Below, piece by piece: positions 1-14,100 of a stretch of DNA of 64,000 nt. The notes under the pieces are model-generated. The model searched no databases. It saw only the letters and a list, made by a program, of their open reading frames with translations, and was not told where the DNA came from. Positions within the stretch are counted from its first letter, which is position 1; each line of letters opens with the position of its first letter. The position numbers and the translations under genes are program-made. Source of the stretch: Odiellus spinosus (Eukaryota > Arthropoda > Arachnida > Opiliones > Phalangiidae); NCBI GenBank assembly GCA_963920705.1, contig OY987228.1, positions 682,001 to 746,000 on the forward strand, in the 5' to 3' direction.

Positions 1-959
1 ACTTGGAAAATTTGTGGATCTCTACCTGGAAAATTTGTGGATCTGTACTTGGAAAATTTGTGGATCTCTACTTGGAAAATTTGTGGATCTCTACTTGGAA
101 AATTTGTGGATCTGTACTTGGAAAATTTGTGGATCTACACTTTGTTAATTTGTGGATCTACACTTGGGGAATTTGTGGATCTATACTTCGGGAATTTGTA
201 AATCTATACATGGAAAATTTGTAAATCTATACTTGGAAAATTTGTAAAACTATACTCTGAAACTTTGTAAATCTCTACTTGGAAAATTTGTAAATCGATA
301 CTTGGAAAATTTGTTAATCTATACTTGGAAAATTTTTAAATCTATACTTGGAAAATTTGTAAACCTATACTTGGAAAATTTGTAAATCTATACTTGGAAA
401 ATTTGTGGATCTCTACTTGGAAAATTTGTGGATCTCTACTTGGAAAATTTGTGGATCTGTACTGGGAAAATTTGTGGATCTGTACTTGGAAAATTTGTGG
501 ATCTGTACTTGGAAATTTGTGGATCTGTACTTGGAAAATTTTTGGATCTGTACTTGGAAAATTTGTGGATCTACACTTGGTTAATTTGTGGATCTACACT
601 TGGTGAATTTGTGGATCTATACTTCGGGAATTTGTAAATCTATACATGGAAAATTTGTAAATCTATACTTGGAAAATTTGTAAATCTATACTTGGAAAAT
701 TTGTAAATATATACTTGGAAAATTTGTGGATCTATACTTGGAAAATTTGTGGATCTACACTTGGAAAATTTGTAAATCTGTACTTGGAAAATTTGTAAAT
801 CTATACTTGGAAAATTTGTAAATCTATACTTGGAAAATTTGTAAATCTATACTTGGAAAATTTGTATATCTATACTCTGAAAATTTGTAAATCTCTACTT
901 GGAAAATTTGTAAATCGATACTTGGAAAATTTGTAAATCTATACTTGGAAAATTTGTGG

Positions 960-1560
960 ATCTCTACCTGGAAAATTTGTGGATCTGTACTTGGAAAATT
1001 TGTGGATCTACACTTGGTTAATTTGTGGATCTACACTTGGGGAATTTGTGGATCTATACTTCGGGAATTTGTAAATCTATACATGGAAAATTTGTAAATC
1101 TATACTTGGAAAATTTGTAAATCTATACTTGGAAAATTTGTAAATATATACTTGGAAAATTTGTGGATCTATACTTGGAAAATTTGTGGATCTACACTTG
1201 GAAAATTTGTAAATCTGTACTTGGAAAATTTGTAAATCTCTACTTGGAAAATTTGTAAATCGATACTTGGAAAATTTGTAAATCTATACTTGGAAAATCT
1301 GTAAATCTATTCTTGGAAAATTTGTGGATCTCTACTTGGAAAATTTGTGGATCTCTACTTGGAAAATTTGTGGATCTGTACTTGGAAAATTTGTGGATCT
1401 GTACTTGAAAAATTTGTGGATCTACACTTGGTTAATTTGTGGATCTACACTTGGGGAATTTGTGGATCTATACTTGGGGAATTTGTAAATCTATACATGG
1501 AAAATTTGTAAATCTATACTTGGAAAATTTGTAAATCTATACTTGGAAAAATTGTAAATC
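960..1560 (+). repeat. 600-bp segment, copied 1,953 bp downstream
   Basis: The segment carries a rare ACCTGG monomer (CTACCTGG at 964), a GGTTAA/GGGGAA landmark and a rare A-type monomer pair reading AAAATCTGTAAATC then TATTCTTGG (ATTC at 1,309). The same series reappears 1,953 bp downstream: CTACCTGG at 2,917 and ATTC at 3,262. The copies differ by scattered single bases. Related but shuffled versions sit near 6,300-6,640 and 21,950, so this is one member of a dispersed mosaic rather than a simple tandem pair. Confidence 0.75.
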
Positions 1561-4007
1561 TATACTTGGAAAATTTGTGGATCTATACTTGGAAAATATG
1601 TGGATCTATTCTTGGAAAATTTGTGGATCTATACTTGGAAAATTTGTGGATCTATACTTGGAAAATTTGAGGATCTCTACTTGGAAAATCTGTGGATCTC
1701 TACTTGGAAAATTTGTAGATCTGTACTTGGAAAATTTTGGATCTGTACTTCTAAAATTTGTAAATCTATACTTGGAAAATTTGTAAATCTATACTTGGAA
1801 AATTTGTGGATCTCTACCTGGAAAATTTGTGGATCTGTACTTGGAAAATTTGTGGATCTCTACTTGGAAAATTTGTGGATCTCTACTTGGAAAATTTGTG
1901 GATCTGTACTTGGAAAATTTGTGGATCTACACTTTGTTAATTTGTGGATCTACACTTGGGGAATTTGTGGATCTATACTTCGGGAATTTGTAAATCTATA
2001 CATGGAAAATTTGTAAATCTATACTTGGAAAATTTGTAAATCTATACTCTGAAAATTTGTAAATCTCTACTTGGAAAATTTATAAATCGATACTTGGAAA
2101 ATTTGTTAATCTATACTTGGAAAATTTGTAAATCTATACTTGGAAAATTTGTATATCTATACTCTGAAAATTTGTAAATCTCTACTTGGAAAATTTGTAA
2201 ATCGATACTTGGAAAATTTGTAAATCTATACTTGGAAAATTTGTGGATCTCTACCTGGAAAATTTGTGGATCTGTACTTGGAAAATTTGTGGATCTCTAC
2301 TTGGAAAATTTGTGGATCTCTACTTGGAAAATTTGTGGATCTGTACTTGGAAAATTTGTGGATCTACACTTTGTTATTTTGTGGATCTACACTTGTGGAA
2401 TTTGTTGATCTATACTTTGGGAATTTGTAAATCTATACATGGAAAATTTGTAAATCTATACTTGGAAAATTTGTAAATCTATACTCTGAAAATTTGTAAA
2501 TCTCTACTTGGAAAATTTGTAAATCGATACTTGGAAAATTTGTTAAACTATACTTGGAAAATTTTTAAATCTATACTTGGAAAATTTGTAAACCTATACT
2601 TGGAAAATTTGTAAATCTATACTTGGAAAATTTGTGGATCTCTACTTGGAAAATTTGTGGATCTCTACTTGGAAAATTTGTGGATCTGTACTTGGAAAAT
2701 TTGTGGATCTGTACTTGGAAAATTTGTGGATCTGTACTTGGAAATTTGTGGATCTGTACTTGGAAAATTTGTGGATCTGTACTTGGAAAATTTGTGCATC
2801 TCTACTTGGAAAATTTGTAAATCTATACTTGGAAAATTTGTAAATCTATACTTGGAAAATTTGTAAATCTATACTTGGAAAATTTGTAAATCTATACTTG
2901 GAAAATTTGTGGATCTCTACCTGGAAAATTTGTGGATCTGTACTTGGAAAATTTGTGGATCTACACTTGGTTAATTTGTGGATCTACACTTGGGGAATTT
3001 GTGGATCTATACTTCGGGAATTTGTAAATCTATACATGGAAAATTTGTAAATCTATACTTGGAAAATTTGTAAATCTATACTTGGAAAATTTGTAAATAT
3101 ATACTTGGAAAATTTGTGGATCTATACTTGGAAAATTTGTGGATCTACACTTGGAAAATTTCTAAATCTGTACTTGGAAAATTTGTAAATCTCTACTTGG
3201 AAAATTTGTAAATCGATACTTGGAAAATTTGTAAATCTATACTTGGAAAATCTGTAAATCTATTCTTGGAAAATTTGTGGATCTCTACTTGGAAAATTTG
3301 TGGATCTCTACTTGGAAAATTTGTGGATCTGTACTTGGAAAATTTGTGGATCTGTACTTGAAAAATTTGTGGATCTACACTTGGTTAATTTGTGGATCTA
3401 CACTTGGGGAATTTGTGGATCTATACTTGGGGAATTTGTAAATCTATACATGGAAAATTTATAAATCTATACTTGGAAAATTTTTAAATCTATACTTGGA
3501 AAATTTGTAAATATATACTTGGAAAATTTGTGGATCTATACTTGGAAAATTTGTGGATCTATACTTGGAAAATTTGTAAATCTGTACTTGGAAAATTTGT
3601 AAATCTATACTTGGAAAATTTGTAAATCTATACTTGGAAAATTTGTAAATCTATACTTGGAAAATTTGTATATCTATACTCTGAAAATTTGTAAATCTCT
3701 ACTTGGAAAATTTGTGGATCTGTACTAGGAAAATTTGTGGATCTGTACTTGGAAAATTTGTGGATCTGTACTTGGAAATTTGTGGATCTGTACTTGGAAA
3801 ATTTGTGGATCTGTACTTGGAAAATTTGTGGATCTACACTTGGTTAATTTGTGGATCTACACTTGGGGAATTTGTGGATCTATACTTGGGGAATTTGTAA
3901 ATCTATACATGGAAAATTTGTAAATCTATACTTGGAAAATTTGTAAATCTATACTTGGAAAATTTGTAAATATATACTTGGAAAATTTGTGGATCTATAC
4001 TAGGAAA

Positions 4008-6365
4008 ATTTGTGGATCTATACTTGGAAAATTTGTAAATCTGTACTTGGAAAATTTGTAAATCTATACTTGGAAAATTTGTAAATCTATACTTGGAAAA
4101 TTTGTAAGTCTATACTTGGAAAATTTGTATATCTATACTCTGAAAATTTGTAAATCTCTACTTGGAAAATTTGTAAATCTCTACTTGGAAAATTTGTGGA
4201 TCTGTACTTGGAAAATTTGTGGATCTGTACTTGGAAATTTGTGGATCTGTACTTGGAAAATTTGTGGATCTGTACTTGGAAAATTTGTGGATCTACACTT
4301 GGTTAATTTGTGGATCTTCACTTGGGGAATTTGTGGATCTATACTTGGGGAATTTGTAAATCTATATATGGAAAATTTGTAAATCTATACTTGGAAAATT
4401 TGTAAATCTATACTTGGAAAATTTGTAAATATATACTTGGAAAATTTGTGGATCTATACTTGGAAAATTTGTGGATCTATACTTGGAAAATTTGTAAATC
4501 TGTACTTGGAAAATTTGTAAATCTATACTTGGAAAATTTGTAAATCTATACTTGGAAAATTTGTAAATCTATACTTGGAAAATTTGTAAATCTATACTTG
4601 GAAAATTTGTATATCTATACTCTAAAAATTTGTAAATCTCTACTTGGAAAATTTGTAAATCGATACTTGGAAAATTTGTTAATCTATTCTTGGAAAATTT
4701 TTAAATCTATACTTGGAAAATTTGTAAACCTATTCTTGGAAAATTTGTAAATCTATACTTGGAAAATTTGTGGATCTCTACTTGGAAAATTTGTGGATCT
4801 CTACTTGGAAAATTTGTGGATCTGTACTTGGAAAATTTGTGGATCTCTACTTGGAAAATTTGTGGATCTGTACTAGGAAAATTTGTGGATCTGTACTTGG
4901 AAAATTTGTGGATCTGTACTTGGAAATTTGTGGATCTGTACTTGGAAAATTTGTGGATCTGTACTTGGAAAATTTGTGGATCTACACTTGGTTAATTTGT
5001 GGATCTACACTTGGGGAATTTGTGGATCTATATTTGGGGAATTTGTAAATCTATACATGGAAAATTTGTAAATCTATACTTGGAAAATTTGTAAATCTAT
5101 ACTTGGAAAATTTGTAAATATATACTTGGAAAATTATTGGATCTATACTTGGAAAATTTGTGGATCTATACTTGGAAAATTTGTAAATCTGTACTTGGAA
5201 AATTTGTAAATCTATACTTGGAAAATTTGTAAATCTATACTTGGAAAATTTGTGGATCTCTACTTGGAAAATCTGTAGATCTCTACTTGGAAAATTTGTA
5301 GATCTGTACTTGGAAAATTTTGGATCTGTACTTGGAAAATTTGTAAATATATACTTGGAAAATTTGTAAATCTATACTTGGAAAATTTGTGGATCTCTAC
5401 CTGGAAAATTTGTGGATCTGTACTTGGAAAATTTGTGGATCTCTACTTGGAAAATTTGTGGATCTCTACTTGGAAAATTTGTGGATCTGTACTTGGAAAA
5501 TTTGTGGATCTACACTTTGTTAATTTGTGGATCTACACTTGGGGAATTTGTGGATCTATACTTCGGGAATTTGTAAATCTATACATGGAAAATTTGTAAA
5601 TCTATACTTGGAAAATTTGTAAATCTATACTCTGAAAATTTGTAAATCTCTACTTGGAAAATTTGTAAATCGATACTTGGAAAATTTGTTAATCTATACT
5701 TGGAAAATTTTTAAATCTATACTTGGAAAATTTGTAAACCTATACTTGGAAAATTTGTAAATCTATACTTGGAAAATTTGTGGATCTCTACTTGGAAAAT
5801 TTGTGGATCTCTACTTGGAAAATTTGTGGATCTGTACTTGGAAAATTTGTGGATCTGTACTTGGAAAATTTGTGGATCTGTACTTGGAAATTTGTGGATC
5901 TGTACTTGGAAAATTTTTGGATCTGTACTTGGAAAATTTGTGGATCTACACTTGGTTAATTTGTGGATCTACACTTGGGGAATTTGTGGATCTATACTTC
6001 GGGAATTTGTAAATCTATACATGGAAAATTTGTAAATCTATACTTGGAAAATTTGTAAATATATACTTGGAAAATTTGTGGATCTATACTTGGTAAATTT
6101 GTGGATCTACACTTGGAAAATTTGTAAATCTGTACTTGGAAAATTTGTAAATCTATACTTGGAAAATTTGTAAATCTATACTTGGAAAATTTGTAAATCT
6201 ATACTTGGAAAATTTGTATATCTATACTCTGAAAATTTGTAAATCTCTACTTGGAAAATTTGTAAATCGATACTTGGAAAATTTGTAAATCTATACTTGG
6301 AAAATTTGTGGATCTCTACCTGGAAAATTTGTGGATCTGTACTTGGAAAATTTGTGGATCTACAC
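4008..6365 (+). repeat. Long-range duplicated block, left copy (partner near 17,648-20,028)
   Basis: A series of private variants recurs at a constant offset of 13,640 bp. Examples are GTAAGTC at 4,104 and 17,744, the variant ACTCTAAAAA at 4,619 and 18,259, and the 22-bp monomer cluster near 4,925 and 18,565. After about 6,060 the right copy has one extra 23-bp monomer, so the offset becomes 13,663 and similarity continues to about 6,365. I count about eight to ten single-base differences over the first 2 kb, for example GATCTTCAC at 4,313 against GATCTACAC in the partner. The copies are therefore more than 99% identical by eye. Edges are approximate. Confidence 0.82.
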
Positions 6366-6915
6366 TTCGGGAATTTGTAAATCTATACATGGAAAATTTG
6401 TAAATCTATACTTGGAAAATTTGTAAATATATACTTGGAAAATTTGTGGATCTATACTTGGAAAATTTGTGGATCTACACTTGGAAAATTTGTAAATCTG
6501 TACTTGGAAAATTTGTAAATCTCTACTTGGAAAATTTGTAAATCGATACTTGGAAAATTTGTAAATCTATACTTGGAAAATTTTTAAATCTATACTTGGA
6601 AAATTTGTAAATCTATACTTGGAAAATCTGTAAATCTATTCTTGGAAAATTTGTGGATCTCTACTTGGAAAATTTGTGGATCTCTACTTGGAAAATTTGT
6701 GGATCTGTACTTGGAAAATTTGTGGATCTGTACTTGAAAAATTTGTGGATCTACACTTGGTTAATTTGTGGATCTACACTTGGGGAATTTGTGGATCTAT
6801 ACTTGGAAAATTTGTAAATCTGTACTTGGAAAATTTGTAAATCTATACTTGTAAAATTTGTAAATCTATACTTGGAAAATTTGTAAATCTATACTTGGAA
6901 AATTTGTATATCTAT

Positions 6916-7811
6916 ACTCTGAAAATTTGTAAATCTCTACTTGGAAAATTTGTGGATCTGTACTAGGAAAATTTGTGGATCTGTACTTGGAAAATTTGTG
7001 GATCTGTACTTGGAAATTTGTGGATCTGTACTTGGAAAATTTGTGGATCTGTACTTGGAAAATTTGTGGATCTACACTTGGTTAATTTGTGGATCTACAC
7101 TTGGGGAATTTGTGGATCTATACTTGGGGAATTTGTAAATCTATACATGGAAAATTTGTAAATCTATACTTGGAAAATTTGTAAATCTATACTTGGAAAT
7201 TTTGTAAATATATACTTGGAAAATTTGTGGATCTATACTAGGAAAATTTGTGGATCTATACTTGGAAAATTTGTAAATCTGTACTTGGAAAATTTGTAAA
7301 TCTATACTTGGAAAATTTGTTAATCTATACTTGGAAAATTTGTAAGTCTATACTTGGAAAATTTGTATATCTATACTCTGAAAATTTGTAAATCTCTACT
7401 TGGAAAATTTGTGGATCTGTACTAGGAAAATTTGTGGATCTGTACTTGGAAAATTTGTGGATCTGTACTAGGAAAATTTGTGGATCTACACTTGGTTAAT
7501 TTGTGGATCTACACTTGGGGAATTTGTGGATCTATACTTGGGGAATTTGTAAATATACACTTGGAAAATTTGTGGATCTATACTTGGAAAATTTGTAAAT
7601 CTATACTTGGAAAATTTGTAAATATACACTTGGAAAATTTGTGGATCTATACTTGGAAAATTTTTGGATCTATACTTGGAAAATTTGTAAATCTGTACTT
7701 GGAAAATTTGTAAATCTATACTTGGAAAATTTGTAAATCTATACTTGGAAAATTTGTAAATCTATACTTGGAAAATTTGTAAATCTATACTTGGAAAATT
7801 TGTATATCTAT
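6916..7811 (+). repeat. 459-bp plus 437-bp HOR units, copied at 25,560-26,455
   Basis: ACTCTG markers at 6,916, 7,375 and 7,812 give spacings of 459 and 437 bp. The same two spacings recur at 25,560, 26,019 and 26,456, an offset of 18,644 bp. Both places share an unusual double ACTAGG arrangement (near 7,422/7,468 and 26,066/26,112) and a TATACAC monomer end. The 459-bp unit also matches units at 3,678 (offset 3,238) and 14,561 (offset 7,645), all carrying ACTAGG in a late G-type monomer and GTAAGTC near the end. Confidence 0.78.
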
Positions 7812-10800
7812 ACTCTGAAAATTTGTAAATCTCTACTTGGAAAATTTTTAAATCGATACTTGGAAAATTTGTTAATCTATACTTGGAAAATTTTTAAATC
7901 TATACTTGGAAAATTTGTAAACCTATACTTGGAAAATTTGTAAATCTATACTTGGAAAATTTGTGGATCTCTACTTGGAAAATATGTGGATCTTTACTTG
8001 GAAAATTTGTGGATCTGTACTTGGAAAATTTGTGGATCTCTACTTGGAAAATTTGTGGATCTGTACTAGGAAAATTTGTGGATCTGTACTTGGAAAATTT
8101 GTGGATCTGTACTTGGAAAATTTGTGGATCTGTACTTGGAAAATTTGTGGATCTGTACTTGGAAAATTTGTGGATCTACACTTGGTTAATTTGTGGATCT
8201 ACACTTTAGGAATTTGTGGATCTATACTTGGGGAATTTGTAAATCTATACATGGAAAATTTGTAAATCTATACTTGGAAAATTTGTAAATCTATACTTGG
8301 AAAATTTGTAAATATATACTTGGAAAATTATTGGATCTATACTTGGAAAATTTGGGGATCTATACTTGGATAATTTGTAAATCTATACTTGGAAAATTTG
8401 TAAATCTATACTTGGAAAATTTGTAAATCTATACTTGGAAAATTTGTATATCTATACTCTGAAAATTTGTAAATCTCTACTTGGAAAATTTGTAAATCGA
8501 TACTTGGAAAATTTGTAAATCTATACTTGGAAAATTTTTAAATCTATACTTGGAAAATTTGTAAATCTATACTTGGAAAATTTGTAAATCTATACTTGGA
8601 AAATTTGTGGATCTCTACTTGGAAAATTTGTGGATCTCTACTTGGAAAATTTGTGGATCTGTACTTGGAAAATTTGTGGATCTGTACTTGGAAAATTTGT
8701 GGATCTACACTTGGTTAATTTGTGGATCTACACTTGGGGAATTTGTGGATCTATATTTGGGGAATTAGTAAATCTATACATGGAAAATTTATAAATCTAT
8801 ACTTGGAAAATTTGTAAATCTATACTTGGAAAATTTGTAAATCTATACTTGGAAAATTTGTAATCTATACTTGGAAAATTTATATATCTATACTCTGAAA
8901 ATTTGTAAATCTCTACTTGGAAAATTTGTGCATCTCTACTTGGAAAATTTGTAAATCTAAACTTGGAAAATTTGTAAATCTATATATGGAAAATTTGTAA
9001 ATCTATACTTGGAAAATTTGTAAATCTATACTTGGAAAATTTGTGGATCTCTACTTGGAAAATTTGTGGATCTCTACTTGGAAAATTTTTGGATCTGTAC
9101 TTGGAAAATTTGTAGATCTCTACTTGGAAAATTTGTGGATCTGTACTAGGAAAATTTGTGGATCTGTACTTGGAAAATTTGTGGATCTGTACTTGGAAAT
9201 TTGTGGATCTGTACTTGGAAAATTTGTGGATCTGTACTTGGAAAATTTGTGGATCTACACTTGGTTAATTTGTGGATCTACACTTGGGGAATTTGTGGAC
9301 CTATACTTGGGGAATTTGTAAATCTATACATGGAAAATTTGTAAATCTATACTTGGAAAATTTGTAAATCTATACTTGGAAAATTTGTAAATCTATACTT
9401 GGAAAATTTGTATATCTATACTCTGAAAATTTGTAAATCTCTACTTGGAAAATTTTTAAATCGATACTTGGAAAATTTGTTAATCTATACTTGGAAAATT
9501 TTTAAATCTATACTTGGAAAATTTGTAAACCTATACTTGGAAAATTTGTAAATCTATACTTGGAAAATTTGTGGATCTCTACTTGGAAAATATGTGGATC
9601 TCTACTTGGAAAATTTGTGGATCTGTACTTGGAAAATTTGTGGATCTCTACTTGGAAAATTTGTGGAGCTGTACTAGGAAAATTTGTGGATCTGTACTTG
9701 GAAAATTTGTGGATCTGTACTTGGAAATTTGTGGATCTGTACTTGGAAAATTTGTGGATCTGTACTTGGAAAATTTGTGGATCTACACTTGGTTAATTTG
9801 TGGATCTACACTTTAGGAATTTGTGGATCTATACTTGGGGAATTTGTAAATCTATACATGGAAAATTTGTAAATCTATACTTGGAAAATTTGTAAATCTA
9901 TACTTGGAAAATTTGTAAATATATACTTGGAAAATTATTGGATCTATACTTGGAAAATTTGGGGATCTATACTTGGATAATTTGTAAATCTATACTTGGA
10001 AAATTTGTAAATCTATACTTGGAAAATTTGTAAATCTATACTTGGAAAATTTGTATATCTATACTCTGAAAATTTGTAAATCTCTACTTGGAAAATTTGT
10101 AAATCGATACTTGGAAAATTTGTAAATCTATACTTGGAAAATTTTTAAATCTATACTTGGAAAATTTGTAAATCTATACTTGGAAAATTTGTAAATCTAT
10201 ACTTGGAAAATTTGTGGATCTCTACTTGGAAAATTTGTGGATCTCTACTTGGAAAATTTGTGGATCTGTACTTGGAAAATTTGTGGATCTGTACTTGGAA
10301 AATTTGTGGATCTACACTTGGTTAATTTGTGGATCTACACTTGGGGAATTTGTGGATCTATATTTGGGGAATTAGTAAATCTATACATGGAAAATTTATA
10401 AATCTATACTTGGAAAATTTGTAAATCTATACTTGGAAAATTTGTAAATCTATACTTGGAAAATTTGTAATCTATACTTGGAAAATTTATATATCTATAC
10501 TCTGAAAATTTGTAAATCTCTACTTGGAAAATTTGTGCATCTCTACTTGGAAAATTTGTAAATCTAAACTTGGAAAATTTGTAAATCTATATATGGAAAA
10601 TTTGTAAATCTATACTTGGAAAATTTGTAAATCTATACTTGGAAAATTTGTGGATCTCTACTTGGAAAATTTGTGGATCTCTACTTGGAAAATTTTTGGA
10701 TCTGTACTTGGAAAATTTGTAGATCTCTACTTGGAAAATTTGTGGATCTGTACTAGGAAAATTTGTGGATCTGTACTTGGAAAATTTGTGGATCTGTACT

Positions 10801-10969
10801 TGGAAATTTGTGGATCTGTACTTGGAAAATTTGTGGATCTGTACTTGGAAAATTTGTGGATCTACACTTGGTTAATTTGTGGATCTACACTTGGGGAATT
10901 TGTGGACCTATACTTGGGGAATTTGTAAATCTATACATGGAAAATTTGTAAATCTATACTTGGAAAATT
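7755..10969 (+). repeat. Tandem duplication with period 1,607-1,608 bp
   Basis: Two adjacent copies of about 1.6 kb, roughly 7,755-9,362 and 9,363-10,969. Shared private variants include AAAATATGTGG near 7,980 and 9,588, a CTTTAGG landmark near 8,205 and 9,812, a 22-bp GTAATC monomer near 8,860 and 10,467, and GTGGACC near 9,297 and 10,904. The offset is 1,608 bp on the left and 1,607 bp on the right, because the first copy has a full AAAA tract in a monomer near 8,093 where the second has AAA (near 9,722). Upstream and downstream edges lie in near-invariant A-type monomers and are approximate. Confidence 0.85.
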
Positions 10970-11164
10970 TTTAAATCTATACTTGGAAAATTTGTAAATA
11001 TATACTTGGAAAATTTGTGGATCTATACTTGGAAAATTTGTGGATTCATACTTGGAAAATTTGTAAATCTGAACTTGGAAAATTTGTAAATCTATACTTG
11101 GAAAATTTGTAAATCTATACTTGGAAAATTTGTAAATCTATACTTGGAAAATTTGTATATCTAT

Positions 11165-14100
11165 ACTCTGAAAATTTGTAAATCTCTACTTGGAAAATTT
11201 GTGGATCTGTACTAGGAAAATTTGTGGATCTGTACTTGGAAAATTTGTGGATCTGTACTTGGAAATTTGTGGATCTGTACTTGGAAAATTTGTGGATCTG
11301 TACTTGGAAAATTTGTGGATCTACACTTTTTTAATTTGTGGATCTACACTTGGGGAATTTGTGGATCTATACTTGGGGAATTTGTAAATCTATACATGGA
11401 AAATTTGTAAATCTATACTTGGAAAATTTTTAAATCTATACTTGGAAAATTTGTAACTATATACTTGGAAAATTTGTGGATCTATACTTGGAAAATTTGT
11501 GGATCTATACTTGGAAAATTTGTAAATCTGTACTTGGAAAATTTGTAAATCTATACTTGGAAAATTTGTAAATCTATACTTGGAAAATTTGTAAATCTAT
11601 ACTTGGAAAATTTGTATATCTATACTCTGAAAATTTGTAAATCTCTACTTGGAAAATTTGTGGATCTGTACTAGGAAAATTTGTGGATCTGTACTTGGAA
11701 ATTTGTGGATCTGTACTTGGAAAATTTGTGGATCTGTACTTGGAAAATTTGTGGATCTACACTTGGTTAATTTGTGGATCTACACTTGGGGAATTTGTGG
11801 ATCTATACTTGGGGAATTTGTAAATCTATACATGGAAAATTTGTAAATCTATACTTGGAAAATTTTTAAATCTATACTTGGAAAATTTGTAAATATATAC
11901 TTGTAAAATTTGTGGATCTATACTTGGAAAATTTGTGGATCTATACTTGGAAAATTTGTAAATCTGTACTTGGAAAATTTGTAAATCTATACTTGTAAAA
12001 TTTGTAAATCTATACTTGGAAAATTTGTAAATCTATACTTGGAAAATTTGTATATCTATACTCTGAAAATTTGTAAATCTCTACTTGGAAAATTTGTGGA
12101 TCTGTACTAGGAAAATTTGTGGATCTGTACTTGGAAAATTTGTGGATCTGTACTTGGAAATTTGTGGATCTGTACTTGGAAAATTTGTGGATCTGTACTT
12201 GGAAAATTTGTGGATCTACACTTGGTTAATTTGTGGATCTACACTTGGGGAATTTGTGGATCTATACTTGGGGAATTTGTAAATCTATACATGGAAAATT
12301 TGTAAATCTATACTTGGAAAATTTGTAAATCTATACTTGGAAAATTTGTAAATATATACTTGGAAAATTTGTGGATCTATACTAGGAAAATTTGTGGATC
12401 TATACTTGGAAAATTTGTAAATCTGTACTTGGAAAATTTGTAAATCTATACTTGGAAAATTTGTAAATCTATACTTGGAAAATTTGTAAATCTATACTTG
12501 GAAAATTTGTATATCTATACTCTGAAAATTTGTAAATCTCTACTTGGAAAATTTGTGGATCTGTACTAGGAAAATTTGTGGATCTGTACTTGGAAAATTT
12601 GTGGATCTGTACTTGGAAATTTGTGGATCTGTACTTGGAAAATTTGTGGATCTGTACTTGGAAAATTTGTGGATCTACACTTTTTTAATTTGTGGATCTA
12701 CACTTGGGGAATTTGTGGATCTATACTTGGGGAATTTGTAAATCTATACATGGAAAATTTGTAAATCTATACTTGGAAAATTTTTAAATCTATACTTGGA
12801 AAATTTGTAACTATATACTTGGAAAATTTGTGGATCTATACTTGGAAAATTTGTGGATCTATACTTGGAAAATTTGTAAATCTGTACTTGGAAAATTTGT
12901 AAATCTATACTTGGAAAATTTGTAAATCTATACTTGGAAAATTTGTAAATCTATACTTGGAAAATTTGTATATCTATACTCTGAAAATTTGTAAATCTCT
13001 ACTTGGAAAATTTGTGGATCTGTACTAGGAAAATTTGTGGATCTGTACTTGGAAATTTGTGGATCTGTACTTGGAAAATTTGTGGATCTGTACTTGGAAA
13101 ATTTGTGGATCTACACTTGGTTAATTTGTGGATCTACACTTGGGGAATTTGTGGATCTATACTTGGGGAATTTGTAAATCTATACATGGAAAATTTGTAA
13201 ATCTATACTTGGAAAATTTTTAAATCTATACTTGGAAAATTTGTAAATATATACTTGTAAAATTTGTGGATCTATACTTGGAAAATTTGTGGATCTATAC
13301 TTGGAAAATTTGTAAATCTGTACTTGGAAAATTTGTAAATCTATACTTGTAAAATTTGTAAATCTATACTTGGAAAATTTGTAAATCTATACTTGGAAAA
13401 TTTGTATATCTATACTCTGAAAATTTGTAAATCTCTACTTGGAAAATTTGTGGATCTGTACTAGGAAAATTTGTGGATCTGTACTTGGAAAATTTGTGGA
13501 TCTGTACTTGGAAATTTGTGGATCTGTACTTGGAAAATTTGTGGATCTGTACTTGGAAAATTTGTAAATCTGTACTTGGAAAATTTGTAAATCTATACTT
13601 GGAAAATTTGTAAATCTATACTTGGAAAATTTGTAAATCTATACTTGGAAAATTTGTATATCTATACTCTGAAAATTTGTAAATCTCTACTTGGAAAATT
13701 TGTGGATCTGTACTAGGAAAATTTGTGGATCTGTACTTGGAAAATTTGTGGATCTGTACTTGGAAATTTGTGGATCTGTACTTGGAAAATTTGTGGATCT
13801 GTACTTGGAAAATTTGTGGATCTACACTTTTTTAATTTGTGGATCTACACTTGGGGAATTTGTGGATCTATACTTGGGGAATTTGTAAATCTATACATGG
13901 AAAATTTGTAAATCTATACTTGGAAAATTTTTAAATCTATACTTGGAAAATTTGTAACTATATACTTGGAAAATTTGTGGATCTATACTTGGAAAATTTG
14001 TGGATCTATACTTGGAAAATTTGTAAATCTGTACTTGGAAAATTTGTAAATCTATACTTGGAAAATTTGTAAATCTATACTTGGAAAATTTGTAAATCTA

